From positions 62,332 through 126,331 of the forward strand of contig NZ_QGLF01000006.1 in the NCBI RefSeq assembly GCF_003173055.1: 64,000 nt of DNA, given 5' to 3'. The notes below the pieces were generated by a model, which was given only the letters and a program-made list of their open reading frames with translations, was not told where the DNA came from and did no database searches. Positions 20,522-30,818 of the stretch are shown here, in pieces. Position 1 is the stretch's first letter. Each line of letters starts with the position of its first letter. This DNA is from Zavarzinia compransoris (GTDB taxonomy: Bacteria; Pseudomonadota; Alphaproteobacteria; Zavarziniales; Zavarziniaceae). Position numbers and translations under genes: made by a program.

Positions 20522-22048
20522 GTGCGGGCCCTGCTGTTCAGGCTATGCGCTGCGGCGGCGATCACCATCGCCGCCGCCCTGCCCGCGCGGGCCGAGACGC
20601 CGACCGGAACCCTGACGGTCGGCGTCTACGCCTTCAACGCCGCCCGCGGCAATCCCTTCCAGACCATCGGCACCCCCGGGCTCTACCTGTGGTCCGCCGT
20701 CCTCGACGCCTTGACCGAGATCGGCCCCGGCGGCGCGCCGGTGCCCGCCCTCGCCCTGTCGTGGCAGCAGGTGGAGCCGACACGCTGGCGGTTCCACCTC
20801 CGCCCCGGCATCGCCTTCGCGAATGGCGAGACCTTCGATGCGGCGGCGGTCGTCCACACCATCGACATTCTCCGCGACGACCGGCACCGCCATACCCAGG
20901 CCGGCGCCCTGGTGCGCACCGTCACCTCGGCGGCGGCCACCGATCCCCTGACGGTCGAGATCACGACCAAGAGCCCCAATGCGGCGCTGCCGGCGGAACT
21001 GGCCGGCGTCTTCATCGTGCCGCCCCGGGCCTGGGCCGAGATCGGCGAGGAAGCCTTCGCCGGCGCCGCGCTGGGCACCGGCCCCTTCCGCTTCGACCAT
21101 TCCGAACCCTCGCGGATCGAGCTGGTCGCCAATCCCGCCTCGTGGCGGAAGCCCCGGCTCGAACGCATCACCTTCCTCGAACTGCCGGAAGAGGCGGCGC
21201 GGGTCAGCGCCCTGCTGTCCGGCGCCATCGACCTCGCGATCCAGGTCTCGGCCGAGACCCGCGACCAGTTGCTGGCGGGCGGCGCCGGCGTCGTCAGCTG
21301 GCCCGCGCCCCTGGTCATCACCTTCGGCCTGTCGACCGAGGCGCCGGGCAGCCCCTTCCGCGACCGGCGCGTCCGCCAGGCGGTCAATTACGCGGTCGAC
21401 AAGCAGGCGATCGTCGAGCAGATCCTGGGCGGCGAGACCACCGCCGCCAGCCAGCCGGCCTCGCCCGTTGCCATCGGCTTCGACCCGACCATCGAACCCT
21501 ATCCCTACGACCCGGACAAGGCGAAGGCCCTGCTGGCCGAGGCCGGCTATCCGGACGGTTTCCCGGCGGTGATCGACATCGCGGTCAACGCCATTCCGGG
21601 CGATGCCGTGATCTATGGCGCGGCGGCGCAGGACCTTGCCCGCATCGGCATCCAGGTGGAACTGCGCGCCCTGCCGGTCGCCGCCTGGGTGAAGAAATTC
21701 GCCGGGGGCGATTTCTCGGGCCCGATCTTCGGCCTCGGCCTGTCGTCCCTGCCGCGCAGCGATGCGATGAACGCCCTGCGGGCCATCACCTGCGGCCGCG
21801 CTCCCCTGCCGGTCTTCACCTGCATTCCCGAGATCGAGCCCCTGATCGCCGCCGTCGATGCCGAGCCCGACCCGGAACGCCGCGTCGCCCTGATGCGGCA
21901 GGTGATGCGCCGGACCCATGACGAGGCGACCTCGCTCTTTCTCGTCAACAGCGTCGATTTCGCCGGCGTCGCCGCCCGGGTGAAGGACTTCGCCCCCGGC
22001 AGCCGCTTCATCCACTGGGAAAAGATTTCAGCAGGAGAAACACCGTGA
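20522..22048 (+). CDS. ABC transporter periplasmic substrate-binding protein (family 5)
   Basis: The 508-aa product starts at GTG 20522, 10 bases after the receptor stop. A signal peptide (LFRLCAAAAITIAAALPARA) leads into a family-5 extracellular solute-binding protein of the peptide/nickel/opine type. Recognisable pieces are PALALSWQQVEPTRWRFHLR, FANGETFDAAAVVHTI, GTGPFRF, and AVNYAVDKQAIV. It would deliver ligand to the permeases encoded downstream. The ligand is not evident. Confidence 0.92.
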   Translation: MRALLFRLCAAAAITIAAALPARAETPTGTLTVGVYAFNAARGNPFQTIGTPGLYLWSAVLDALTEIGPGGAPVPALALSWQQVEPTRWRFHLRPGIAFANGETFDAAAVVHTIDILRDDRHRHTQAGALVRTVTSAAATDPLTVEITTKSPNAALPAELAGVFIVPPRAWAEIGEEAFAGAALGTGPFRFDHSEPSRIELVANPASWRKPRLERITFLELPEEAARVSALLSGAIDLAIQVSAETRDQLLAGGAGVVSWPAPLVITFGLSTEAPGSPFRDRRVRQAVNYAVDKQAIVEQILGGETTAASQPASPVAIGFDPTIEPYPYDPDKAKALLAEAGYPDGFPAVIDIAVNAIPGDAVIYGAAAQDLARIGIQVELRALPVAAWVKKFAGGDFSGPIFGLGLSSLPRSDAMNALRAITCGRAPLPVFTCIPEIEPLIAAVDAEPDPERRVALMRQVMRRTHDEATSLFLVNSVDFAGVAARVKDFAPGSRFIHWEKISAGETP

Positions 22049-23568
22049 CGACCACGACCTCGCTCGCCGACTATCGCAGGAAGAAGGTCTCGCGTTCGGC
22101 GCAGATCAGGGCCCGGCTGCCCTATCCGGTGATCGATTCCGATCTTCACACTACCGAGTTCCAGCCCCTGCTGGACGATTACGTGGACAAGTTCGGCGGC
22201 GCCAAGGCGGTCGACAAGTTCCGCGCCTTCGTCGGCAAGGGCTATGCCTTCGGCAAATACGACTGGTACGGCCTCAGCCCGGAAGAGCGTAACCACTACC
22301 GTTCGGTCCGGCCGGCGTGGTGGTCGATCCCCTCGAAGAACACGATCGATTACGCCACCGTCTCGCTGCCGCAATTGCTGCACGAGCGCCTCCAGGACAA
22401 CGGCACCGATTATGCCGTGCTCTATCCCAATATCGCGACCTTCGCCGTGCTCGTCCGCGACGACGACCTGCGCCAGCCCCTGATCCGCGCGATCAACACC
22501 TATCACGCCGATGTCTATCGCCCCTATGCCGACCGCCTGACCCCCGTCGCCGCCATCCCCCTGCACAATCCGCAGGAAGGGATCGAGGAGCTGGAGCACG
22601 CGGTGAAGGTGCTGAAGCTGAAGACCGCCCTGATCCCCGGCGGGCTGAAGCGCCCGATCGAGGCGGTGGCCGAGCGCTATCCGGGCCGGCACCACCCGGA
22701 TGTCGCCCAATATGCGACCTATCTCGATTTCTTCGGCATCGACAGTCCCCATGACTACGATCCCTTCTGGGCCAAGGTGATCGAACTCAAGGTGCCGCTG
22801 ACCACCCATACCGGCGCCATGGGCTGGAGCGCGCGCAGTTCCACCTCGAACTATATGTTCAACCACATCGGCCATTTCGCCGCCGCCTCCCATGCCTTCG
22901 CCAAGTCGATCTTTCTCGGCGGCGTCACCCGGCGCTTCCCCGGGCTTCGCTTCGGCTTCCTCGAAGGCGGGGCCGGCTGGGGCGCCCAGCTTTATGCCGA
23001 TCTCGTCGGCCATTGGGAAAAGCGCGGCCGGCCGCAGGTCCAGAACTACGATCCCAAGGCGCTCGACCGGGACCTGCTGCTGAAACTCTACCGCGAGCAT
23101 GGCCAGGATCTCTTCGCCGGCGGCAACCCGGATGACGAGACCCTGCTGAAGGCGGCCCTCGGCGGCGTTCTCGGCGCCTTCAGCAAGGACGAGGCGGCGG
23201 AGACGATCGACGAATTCCCCGGCATCACCTCGATCGAGGATATCCGCGACCGCTTCGTGCCCAATTTCTACTTCGGCTCGGAGGCGGACGACCCGACCGT
23301 GGCCCATGCCTTCAACACCAGGGTGAACCCGCTCGGCGCCCGGCTGAACGCCTTCTGGGCCTCCGACTTCGGCCATTGGGACGTGCCCGACGGCACCGAG
23401 GTCCTGGCCGAGACCTGGAGCCTGGTCGAGCGCGGCGCGATCACCGAGGACGAATTCCGCGACATCGTCTTCGCCAACCCGTACCGCTTCTATACCGAGG
23501 CCGACCCCGACTTCTTCCGGGGCACCGCGATCGACGGCGCCGGGGCAAAGGCCAAGGTGGCACCGTGA
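22045..23568 (+). CDS. Amidohydrolase-2 family metal-dependent hydrolase/decarboxylase
   Basis: The 507-aa product starts at GTG 22045, overlapping the previous stop (GTGA). It belongs to the ACMSD-like amidohydrolase-2 family. The metal-site pieces seen are VIDSDLHTTEF at the N-terminus (D-x-H-like), PLTTHTGAMGW, and NAFWASDFGHWD near the end. Such proteins hydrolyse or decarboxylate small acids and lactones. Embedding inside a transporter operon suggests that it acts on the imported compound. Confidence 0.85.
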   Translation: MTTTTSLADYRRKKVSRSAQIRARLPYPVIDSDLHTTEFQPLLDDYVDKFGGAKAVDKFRAFVGKGYAFGKYDWYGLSPEERNHYRSVRPAWWSIPSKNTIDYATVSLPQLLHERLQDNGTDYAVLYPNIATFAVLVRDDDLRQPLIRAINTYHADVYRPYADRLTPVAAIPLHNPQEGIEELEHAVKVLKLKTALIPGGLKRPIEAVAERYPGRHHPDVAQYATYLDFFGIDSPHDYDPFWAKVIELKVPLTTHTGAMGWSARSSTSNYMFNHIGHFAAASHAFAKSIFLGGVTRRFPGLRFGFLEGGAGWGAQLYADLVGHWEKRGRPQVQNYDPKALDRDLLLKLYREHGQDLFAGGNPDDETLLKAALGGVLGAFSKDEAAETIDEFPGITSIEDIRDRFVPNFYFGSEADDPTVAHAFNTRVNPLGARLNAFWASDFGHWDVPDGTEVLAETWSLVERGAITEDEFRDIVFANPYRFYTEADPDFFRGTAIDGAGAKAKVAP

Positions 23569-24542
23569 CCGACGCCGCCGCCGGTACCCCGGCCGCCCGC
23601 CGCGCCGTCGTGCCGCCCCGTGTCGTCGGGGCGGCGCTGCGGCGGCTGCGCGACCTGGCCGTGCTGCTGGCGGCGCTGTCGCTGCTGCTGTTCGTCCTGC
23701 TGCGCATCGCGGGCGACCCGGCGGCGGTCCTGGGCGGGCAGGAGGCGACGGCGGAACAACTGGCCGGCCTCCGCGCCAGCCTCGGCCTCGACGAGCCGGT
23801 CTGGCTTCAGTACCTCAATTACCTGGGCCAGCTTGCCCGTTTCGATTTCGGCCATTCGCTGACCGGCGGGCAGGAGGCGCTCGGCCTCGTGCTCGCCCAT
23901 CTGCCGGTCACGGTCAGCCTCGTCCTCGTCGCCATGGCGCTGTCGGCGGCGCTCGCCATCGCCATCGGCGCCTGGCTCGGCCTGCATCCGGAACGGCCGT
24001 CGCGGCGCCTTGCCGCCGGCCTGCTGTTCCTGTTGCAGGGAACGCCCGGCTTCGTCACCGGCCTGCTGCTCATCCGCCTGCTGTCGGTCGATCTCGGCTG
24101 GCTGCCCTCGGTCGGCTATGGCGGGCCGGCGAACCTCGTGCTGCCCGTGCTCACTCTCGCCGGCTTCCTGGTGCCGAAACTCGCCCGGGTGGTCGCGGTT
24201 AATGTCGGCGAGGCCGTCGCCGAGGATTATGTGCGCACGGCACGGGCGAACGGCGCCGGCACCTTGCGCATCCTGTGGTCCCATGTCCTGCCCAATGCGC
24301 TGCTCTCGACCGCCGCCCTGGTCGGCACCATGCTGGCCAGCCTGCTGGCGGGCACTGTGGTCACCGAGACGCTGTTCGCCCGGCCGGGCATCGGCTGGCT
24401 GCTGCTGAAATCGACCGAGACGCTGGATTTCCCCGTGCTCCAGACCCTGGCGCTGGTGACCGCGGTCCTGGTCTTTATGGTCAATGCGGCGACGGACCTG
24501 CTGTTCGTCCTGCTCGATCCCCGCCTCCGGCAGCAGCGGTGA
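23565..24542 (+). CDS. ABC transporter permease (DppB/OppB type)
   Basis: The 325-aa product starts at GTG 23565, overlapping the hydrolase stop. It has six hydrophobic segments, the DppB-type early motif FVLLRIAGDPAAVLGG, and the cytoplasmic loop EDYVRTARANGAGTLRILW that contacts the ATPase. It pairs with the next permease as the inner-membrane channel. Confidence 0.92.
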   Translation: MTDAAAGTPAARRAVVPPRVVGAALRRLRDLAVLLAALSLLLFVLLRIAGDPAAVLGGQEATAEQLAGLRASLGLDEPVWLQYLNYLGQLARFDFGHSLTGGQEALGLVLAHLPVTVSLVLVAMALSAALAIAIGAWLGLHPERPSRRLAAGLLFLLQGTPGFVTGLLLIRLLSVDLGWLPSVGYGGPANLVLPVLTLAGFLVPKLARVVAVNVGEAVAEDYVRTARANGAGTLRILWSHVLPNALLSTAALVGTMLASLLAGTVVTETLFARPGIGWLLLKSTETLDFPVLQTLALVTAVLVFMVNAATDLLFVLLDPRLRQQR

Positions 24543-24546
24543 CGCC

Positions 24547-25371
24547 ATGAGGAAGGGTCTCGCCGCCATCGAACTCGCCGCCGGCCTCGGCATCGCGCTG
24601 CTGTTCCTCGCCCTGCTCGTCGCCGGGCCCTGGATCGAACCCTTCGATCCCGCCGTCGGCCAGTTGCGCGACCGCTTCAAGCCGATCGGCGCCGGCGCCC
24701 ATTGGCTGGGCACCGATCACCTGGGCCGGGACCTGCTGTCGCGGGTGCTGGCCGGCGTCGGCTGGTCCGTCACCTGTGCCGTGGCGGCGACCGCGATCTC
24801 GGCCGTCATCGGGATCGCCCTCGGCCTGATCGCCGCCGAGCGGGAGGGGGCGGCGCGCGCCGTCGTCCTTCAGGCGGTCAATACGGTGGTCGCCTTTCCC
24901 GGCCTCGTCATCGCGATCTGCGTCATCGCCGTGATCGGGCAGGGCTTCCTGCCCCTGGTGCTCACCCTCGGACTGCTGAACTGGCCGGTCTTCGCCCGCG
25001 TCACCTATGCCGAGGGGCGGAGCCTGATGGCCCGGCCCTATGTCCTGGCGGCCCGGCTTTCGGGCACCTCGCGCCTTGCCGTGCTGCTCGGCCATGTCCT
25101 GCCCGCGCTGGGGCCGACGCTTGCGGTCGTCCTCGCCTTCCACCTGGCGGACATGCTGATCGCCGAGGCGGCCCTTTCCTTCCTCGGCATCGGCGCGCCG
25201 GTGAACCAGCCGGCCTGGGGCACCATGCTGGCGGAAAGCCGGCAATATCTGTTCAAGGCGCCCCAGATGCTGGTGGTGCCGGCCGGCGCCATCGTCGCCA
25301 TCGTGGTCGCCGCCAACCTGATCGGCGACGGCATCGCCCGGCGCCACGGCATCAAGGCGCGGGCGCGATGA
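24547..25371 (+). CDS. ABC transporter permease (DppC/OppC type)
   Basis: The 274-aa product starts at ATG 24547. Typical DppC features are the N-terminal helix, HWLGTDHLGRDLLSRVLAG, and the ATPase-coupling loop with YVLAARLSGTSRLAVLLGHVL. It partners the previous permease; its stop overlaps the start of the first ATPase (ATGA). Confidence 0.92.
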   Translation: MRKGLAAIELAAGLGIALLFLALLVAGPWIEPFDPAVGQLRDRFKPIGAGAHWLGTDHLGRDLLSRVLAGVGWSVTCAVAATAISAVIGIALGLIAAEREGAARAVVLQAVNTVVAFPGLVIAICVIAVIGQGFLPLVLTLGLLNWPVFARVTYAEGRSLMARPYVLAARLSGTSRLAVLLGHVLPALGPTLAVVLAFHLADMLIAEAALSFLGIGAPVNQPAWGTMLAESRQYLFKAPQMLVVPAGAIVAIVVAANLIGDGIARRHGIKARAR

Positions 25372-26301
25372 CCGCCGCCGCACTCGACATCCGCGGCCTT
25401 TCGGTCCGGATCGGCCGGAGCACGCTGGTGGACGGCATCAGCCTGTCGCTGGCGCCCCAGGAAACCCTCGGCATCGTCGGCGAATCCGGTTCGGGCAAGA
25501 CCCTGACCGCCCTGGCGGTCATGGGCCTGCTGCCGGCGGCGGTCCGGGCCGAGGGCAGCATCCGCCTCGGCGATGCCGACCTGCTGGGCCTGCCGGAACG
25601 CGGGCTGAACCGCCTGCGCGGCCGGCGCATCGCCATGGTGTTCCAGGATTCGGCCAGCAGCCTCAACCCGGTGCGCACCATCGGCGCGCAACTGGCCGAA
25701 AGCATCCGCCGGCACCAGAAGACCAGCCGCCGCGCCGCCCGCGGCATCGCGGCGGAAGCCCTGGGCGCGGCCGGCATCCCGGCGCCCGCGGCGCTGCTCG
25801 ATGCCTATCCCCATCAATTGTCCGGCGGGCTGCGCCAGCGGGCGATGATCGCCCTCGCCCTGGCCAACGACCCGGAGGTGCTGATCGCGGACGAGCCGAC
25901 CACCGCCCTCGACGCCACGGTGCAATTGCAGGTCCTCGCCCTTCTGAAGCAGCACGCGCGGCGCGCCGCCACCGTCCTGATCACGCATGATTTCGGTGTC
26001 GCCGCCGAAGTCTGCGACCGGATCGCGGTCATGTACCATGGCCGCATCGTCGAGATCGGCCCGACCGAGGCGATCCTGCGCCGGCCGCGCCATCCCTATG
26101 CCGCCGCCCTGGTCGACCTCGTGCCCCGGCTGGACGGGCCGGCCCGCCTCATCCCCATTCCGGGCGCGCCGCCGCCGGCCGATCAGGCCATCGCCGGCTG
26201 CGCCTTCGCCGCCCGCTGCGGCCGGGCCAGCGCCGCCTGTGCGGCAGCGCCCCTTGCCCTCGGCGCGCCGGACCACGCCTTTGCCTGCTGGAACCCGCTC
26301 C

Positions 26302-26309
<8 letters not shown>
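25368..26309 (+). CDS. ABC transporter ATP-binding protein (DppD/OppD type)
   Basis: The 313-aa ATPase starts at ATG 25368. It shows Walker A GESGSGKTLT, Q-loop VFQDSASSLNPV, signature LSGGLRQR, Walker B VLIADEPTTALD, and H-loop ITHDFG. The C-terminal Cys-rich oligopeptide-transporter extension (GCAFAARCGRAS...C) is present. It energises import together with the next ATPase. Confidence 0.93.
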
Positions 26310-27303
<994 letters not shown>

Positions 27304-27306
27304 GTC

Positions 27307-27984
27307 ATGAGCAAGCCCGTCATCCTGATCATCGGCGCCTCGCGCGGCCTGGGCCTCGGCCTCACGCGCGAATACCTGGGGCGGGGCTGGCGGGTGATCG
27401 CCACCATCCGCGATACCGGCGCGCGGGCCGCCCTGCCCGCCTCCCCCGACCTTCAGGTCGAGATCCTGGACATCGACGATGGCGCGGCGCTGGACGCCCT
27501 GCGGCACAAGCTGGCGCAGGAAACCCTGGACGTCCTGCTGGTCAATGCCGGCGTTTCCGGCCCAACCGACCGGACGGCGGCCGAAACGGAACCCGACGAG
27601 GCCGCCCGCGTCTTCCTGACCAATGCCCACAGCCCGGTGCGCCTGGCCGATGCCCTGATCGAGCGGGTGCGGCCGGGCGGCACGCTGGCCTTCCTCAGTT
27701 CGATCCTGGGCAGCAATACGCTGAACGCCAACGGCACGCTCGAAATCTACCGGGCCAGCAAGGCGGCGCTGAACAGCCTGGTGATCAGCCTCGCCCTGCG
27801 CCACAAGCAGGGCGAGCAGGCCTTCCTTCTGCTGCATCCCGGCTGGGTGCGCACCGACATGGGCGGCCCCAATGCCGCCATCGACATCGAGACCAGCGTC
27901 CGCGGCCTCGCCGACACGATCGAGGCCAACGCGGGCGGCGGCACCCGCTACCTCGACTATCGCGGCCAGGAATTGCCCTGGTAA
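27307..27984 (+). CDS. Short-chain dehydrogenase/reductase (SDR)
   Basis: The 225-aa protein begins with the NAD(P) fold IIGASRGLGLGLTREYLGRG and carries LVNAGV, a Ser in FLSSILGS, and the catalytic YRASKAALN (Tyr-x-x-x-Lys). The segment HPGWVRTDMGGPNA resembles the C-factor/YciK-like short SDRs. It would oxidise or reduce an alcohol/carbonyl intermediate. It is the first enzyme gene after the transporter. Confidence 0.9.
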   Translation: MSKPVILIIGASRGLGLGLTREYLGRGWRVIATIRDTGARAALPASPDLQVEILDIDDGAALDALRHKLAQETLDVLLVNAGVSGPTDRTAAETEPDEAARVFLTNAHSPVRLADALIERVRPGGTLAFLSSILGSNTLNANGTLEIYRASKAALNSLVISLALRHKQGEQAFLLLHPGWVRTDMGGPNAAIDIETSVRGLADTIEANAGGGTRYLDYRGQELPW

Positions 27985-27996
27985 CGGGAGGACGGC

Positions 27997-30141
27997 ATGA
28001 CGACCACCATTCCCCCCCGCCTGAAGCAATTCATCGAAGCCTTCACGCCCCTGGCCCGCCGCGGCCTCGACGAGGACCGGGCCATCCGCGAGGGCGGCCC
28101 GCTGCTGCGCGAGTTGATCGCCCGGGACGACTGGCTGCCCGACGCCTTCGCCCGGCCCGATCCCCTGCGCTATCGCCAGTTCCTGCTCTACCGCGATCCG
28201 GACGGGCTGTTTTCCATCGTCAGCTTCGTCTGGGGTCCGGGCCAATCGACGCCGATCCACGACCATACGGTCTGGGGCCTGATCGGCATGCTGCGCGGCA
28301 CCGAAATCTCGGAGAGTTTCGCCATCGATCCGAACGGCGTGCCGGTGCCCGGCAACGCCGCGACCCGGCTGACCCCGGGCACGGTCGAGGCGGTCGGGCC
28401 CGAGACCGGCGATATCCACCGCGTTTCCAACGCCCATGACGACCGCGTCTCGGTCAGCATCCATGTTTACGGCGCCGACATCGGCGCGGTCCGGCGCTGG
28501 GTCTATCCGCCGGAGGGGGGGCGCAAGCTCTTCGTCTCCGGCTATTCCAACGACGGCGAAACCCGCCCCTTCACCCTGGACGCCACCCCCCATGAGGTCC
28601 GCCAGACGCTGTCGGCGGGGCTGGAGATCGCCCTTCTCGACCTTCGCGAGGAAGGCCCCTTCGCCGAGGCGCACCCGCTGTTCGCCGCCTCGCTGCCGCT
28701 GTCGCGGCTCGAACTCGAAATCTTCGACCGGGTGCCCCGGCGCGAGACCCCGATCGTCGTCTACGACGCGGACGGCAGCCTGGCGCCCGTCGCGATCGAG
28801 CGCCTGGCCGCGCTCGGCTATGGCAACGTCCGGGCGCTGGCGGGCGGTCTCGACGGCTGGCGCGCGGCCGGGGGCGAGATCTTCCGCGACGTCAACGTGC
28901 CGTCCAAGGCGTTCGGCGAACTGGTCGAATCCCGCGTCCACACCCCGTCCCTGCCCGCGCCCGAGGTGAAGGCCCTGCTCGATGCCGGCAAGGATGTGGT
29001 CATCCTCGATTCCCGCCGCTTCGAGGAATACAGCACCATGAGCATCCCGACCGGCATCAGCGTGCCCGGCGCCGAACTGGTGCTGAGGGCGGCAAGCCTC
29101 GCCCCCGATCCCGCGACCACGGTGATCGTCAATTGCGCCGGCCGCACGCGCAGCCTGATCGGCGCGCAGTCGCTGGTGAACGCCGGCCTGCCGAACCCGG
29201 TCTATGCCCTTCGCAACGGCACCATCGGCTGGACCCTGGCCGGCTTCACCCTGGACCGCGGCCAGCAGCGCCGCTTCCCCGAAGTGGACGAGGCGGCCAA
29301 GGCCGAGGCCCGGGCCGCCGCCCGCGCCGTCGCCTATCGCGCCGGGGTGCGCTGGATCGACCGCACCGGCCTCGATCTCGCCGGCCTCGACCGGGGGCGG
29401 ACGCTCTATCGCCTCGACGTCCGCACGCCGGAGGAATATCGCGCCGGCCACCTGCCCGGCTTCCTCTCCGCGCCCGGCGGGCAATTGGTGCAGGAGACCG
29501 ACCATTGGGCGCCGGTCCGGGGCGCGCGTCTCGTCCTGTTCGATACCGAGGGCGTGCGGGCGGACATGACCGCCTCATGGCTGGCGCAACTGGGCTGGGA
29601 CGTGGCCGTGCTCGGACCGGTGCCCCCGGCGGACCTGACCGAGACCGGCGACCGCCGGCCGCTGCGCCCGCCGCCGCCGGCCGTGGCGGCCCTGCCGCCC
29701 GCGACACTCCGGGCCAGACTGGAAGCGGGCGGTGTCACCCTGATCGACCTCGCGCCCAGCCCCGCGTTCCGGCGCGGCCATATTCCCGGCGCGCAGTTCC
29801 TGATCCGGGCGCGGGCCGGGCTGGACCTGCCGGGCCGGCTGGCGGGGGAGATCGTGCTGACCTCGCCCGACGGCGATCTCGCCCGTTTCGCCGCCGCGGA
29901 GATCGCCGCCGCCGGGGCGACGGTCACCGTCCTCGACGGCGGCACGGCCGCCTGGATCGCCGCCGGGCTGCCGCTCGAAAGCGGGGCGGAGCCGGCGCTT
30001 TCGCCCTTCGACGATGTCTACCGCCGGCCCTATGAGGGCACGGACAACCCGGTCGAGGCGATGCAGGCCTATCTGGATTGGGAATTCGGCCTCGTCGAGC
30101 AATTGCGGCGCGACGGAACCCACGGCTTCTACGTTATCTGA
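27997..30141 (+). CDS. Thiol dioxygenase (CDO/MDO-like) fused to four rhodanese-like domains
   Basis: A 714-aa fusion. Residues 1-~195 are a cysteine-dioxygenase-type cupin: His88 and His90 in STPIHDHTVWG and His155 in VSIHVYGAD are the likely Fe ligands. Four rhodanese-like domains follow, at about 205-295, 320-420, 455-545 and 565-660. Only the second has an active-site Cys (Cys380, IVNCAGRTRS); at the corresponding loops the others read VVYDADGS, VLFDTEGV and LTSPDGDL. The enzyme probably oxidises a thiol to a sulfinate and moves the released or bound sulfane sulfur. The start has GGGAGG upstream. Thiol identity (cysteine, 3-mercaptopropionate or other) is not determined. Confidence 0.88.
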   Translation: MTTTIPPRLKQFIEAFTPLARRGLDEDRAIREGGPLLRELIARDDWLPDAFARPDPLRYRQFLLYRDPDGLFSIVSFVWGPGQSTPIHDHTVWGLIGMLRGTEISESFAIDPNGVPVPGNAATRLTPGTVEAVGPETGDIHRVSNAHDDRVSVSIHVYGADIGAVRRWVYPPEGGRKLFVSGYSNDGETRPFTLDATPHEVRQTLSAGLEIALLDLREEGPFAEAHPLFAASLPLSRLELEIFDRVPRRETPIVVYDADGSLAPVAIERLAALGYGNVRALAGGLDGWRAAGGEIFRDVNVPSKAFGELVESRVHTPSLPAPEVKALLDAGKDVVILDSRRFEEYSTMSIPTGISVPGAELVLRAASLAPDPATTVIVNCAGRTRSLIGAQSLVNAGLPNPVYALRNGTIGWTLAGFTLDRGQQRRFPEVDEAAKAEARAAARAVAYRAGVRWIDRTGLDLAGLDRGRTLYRLDVRTPEEYRAGHLPGFLSAPGGQLVQETDHWAPVRGARLVLFDTEGVRADMTASWLAQLGWDVAVLGPVPPADLTETGDRRPLRPPPPAVAALPPATLRARLEAGGVTLIDLAPSPAFRRGHIPGAQFLIRARAGLDLPGRLAGEIVLTSPDGDLARFAAAEIAAAGATVTVLDGGTAAWIAAGLPLESGAEPALSPFDDVYRRPYEGTDNPVEAMQAYLDWEFGLVEQLRRDGTHGFYVI

Positions 30142-30161
30142 CAGCGAAGGAACGGGCGATC

Positions 30162-30815
30162 ATGTCCCTGATGTTCTACTATGCCCCTGGTGCCTGCTCT
30201 CTCGGCGTTCATATCGCGCTTGAGGAGGCGGGGGCCGACTATAAGGCGGTGCCCGTCTCCCTTGCCGACGGCGAGCAATTGAAGCCCGAATACCGCGCGA
30301 TCAACCCGCGCGGCCGGGTGCCGGCGCTGGTGGTGGGCAGCACGGTGATCACCGAATGCATCGGCATCCACAGCTATATCGCCGGCGCCTATCCCGCCGC
30401 CCGCCTGCTGCCGGCCGACCCGGTGAAGCTGGGCAAGGCGCTGGAACTTCTGAGTTTCCTCGCCAGCACGGTGCATATCCATTACGCCCAGGTCTTCCGG
30501 GGCGCGCGTTTCACCGACGATCAGCCGGCGGTCGAAGCCCTGCGCCGGGACGGCCCGGGCCGGGTGCGCGCCGCCCTTGCCGACATCGAGTCCCGCTTCG
30601 CCCATGGCGGGCCCTGGCTGCTCGGCGACGATTACAGCGCGGCCGATCCTTACGCCTATGTCTTCTATCGCTGGACATCCCGGATCGGTGTCGATCCGAC
30701 GGCCTATCCGGCCTGGACCGCCCAGGTGGAGCGGCTGCTGCAACGCCCCGCGACCCTGGCCGCGCTGCGCCAGGAAGGATTGCTCGAGACCCCGCCGCAG
30801 CGCGCCACCGCCTGA
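30162..30815 (+). CDS. Glutathione S-transferase (beta-like)
   Basis: The 217-aa product starts at ATG 30162 (GAAGGAAC upstream). The N-terminal thioredoxin fold starts MFYYAPGACSLGVHIALEE with the Cys (residue ~11) typical of beta-class enzymes, and NPRGRVPALV is the cis-Pro loop. The C-terminal helical domain has LLGDDYSAADPYAYV. It is the last gene of the rightward operon and may conjugate glutathione to, or remove it from, a catabolic intermediate, possibly feeding the thiol dioxygenase. Its stop is 3 bases from that of the convergent gene. Confidence 0.92.
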   Translation: MSLMFYYAPGACSLGVHIALEEAGADYKAVPVSLADGEQLKPEYRAINPRGRVPALVVGSTVITECIGIHSYIAGAYPAARLLPADPVKLGKALELLSFLASTVHIHYAQVFRGARFTDDQPAVEALRRDGPGRVRAALADIESRFAHGGPWLLGDDYSAADPYAYVFYRWTSRIGVDPTAYPAWTAQVERLLQRPATLAALRQEGLLETPPQRATA

Positions 30816-30818
30816 GGT

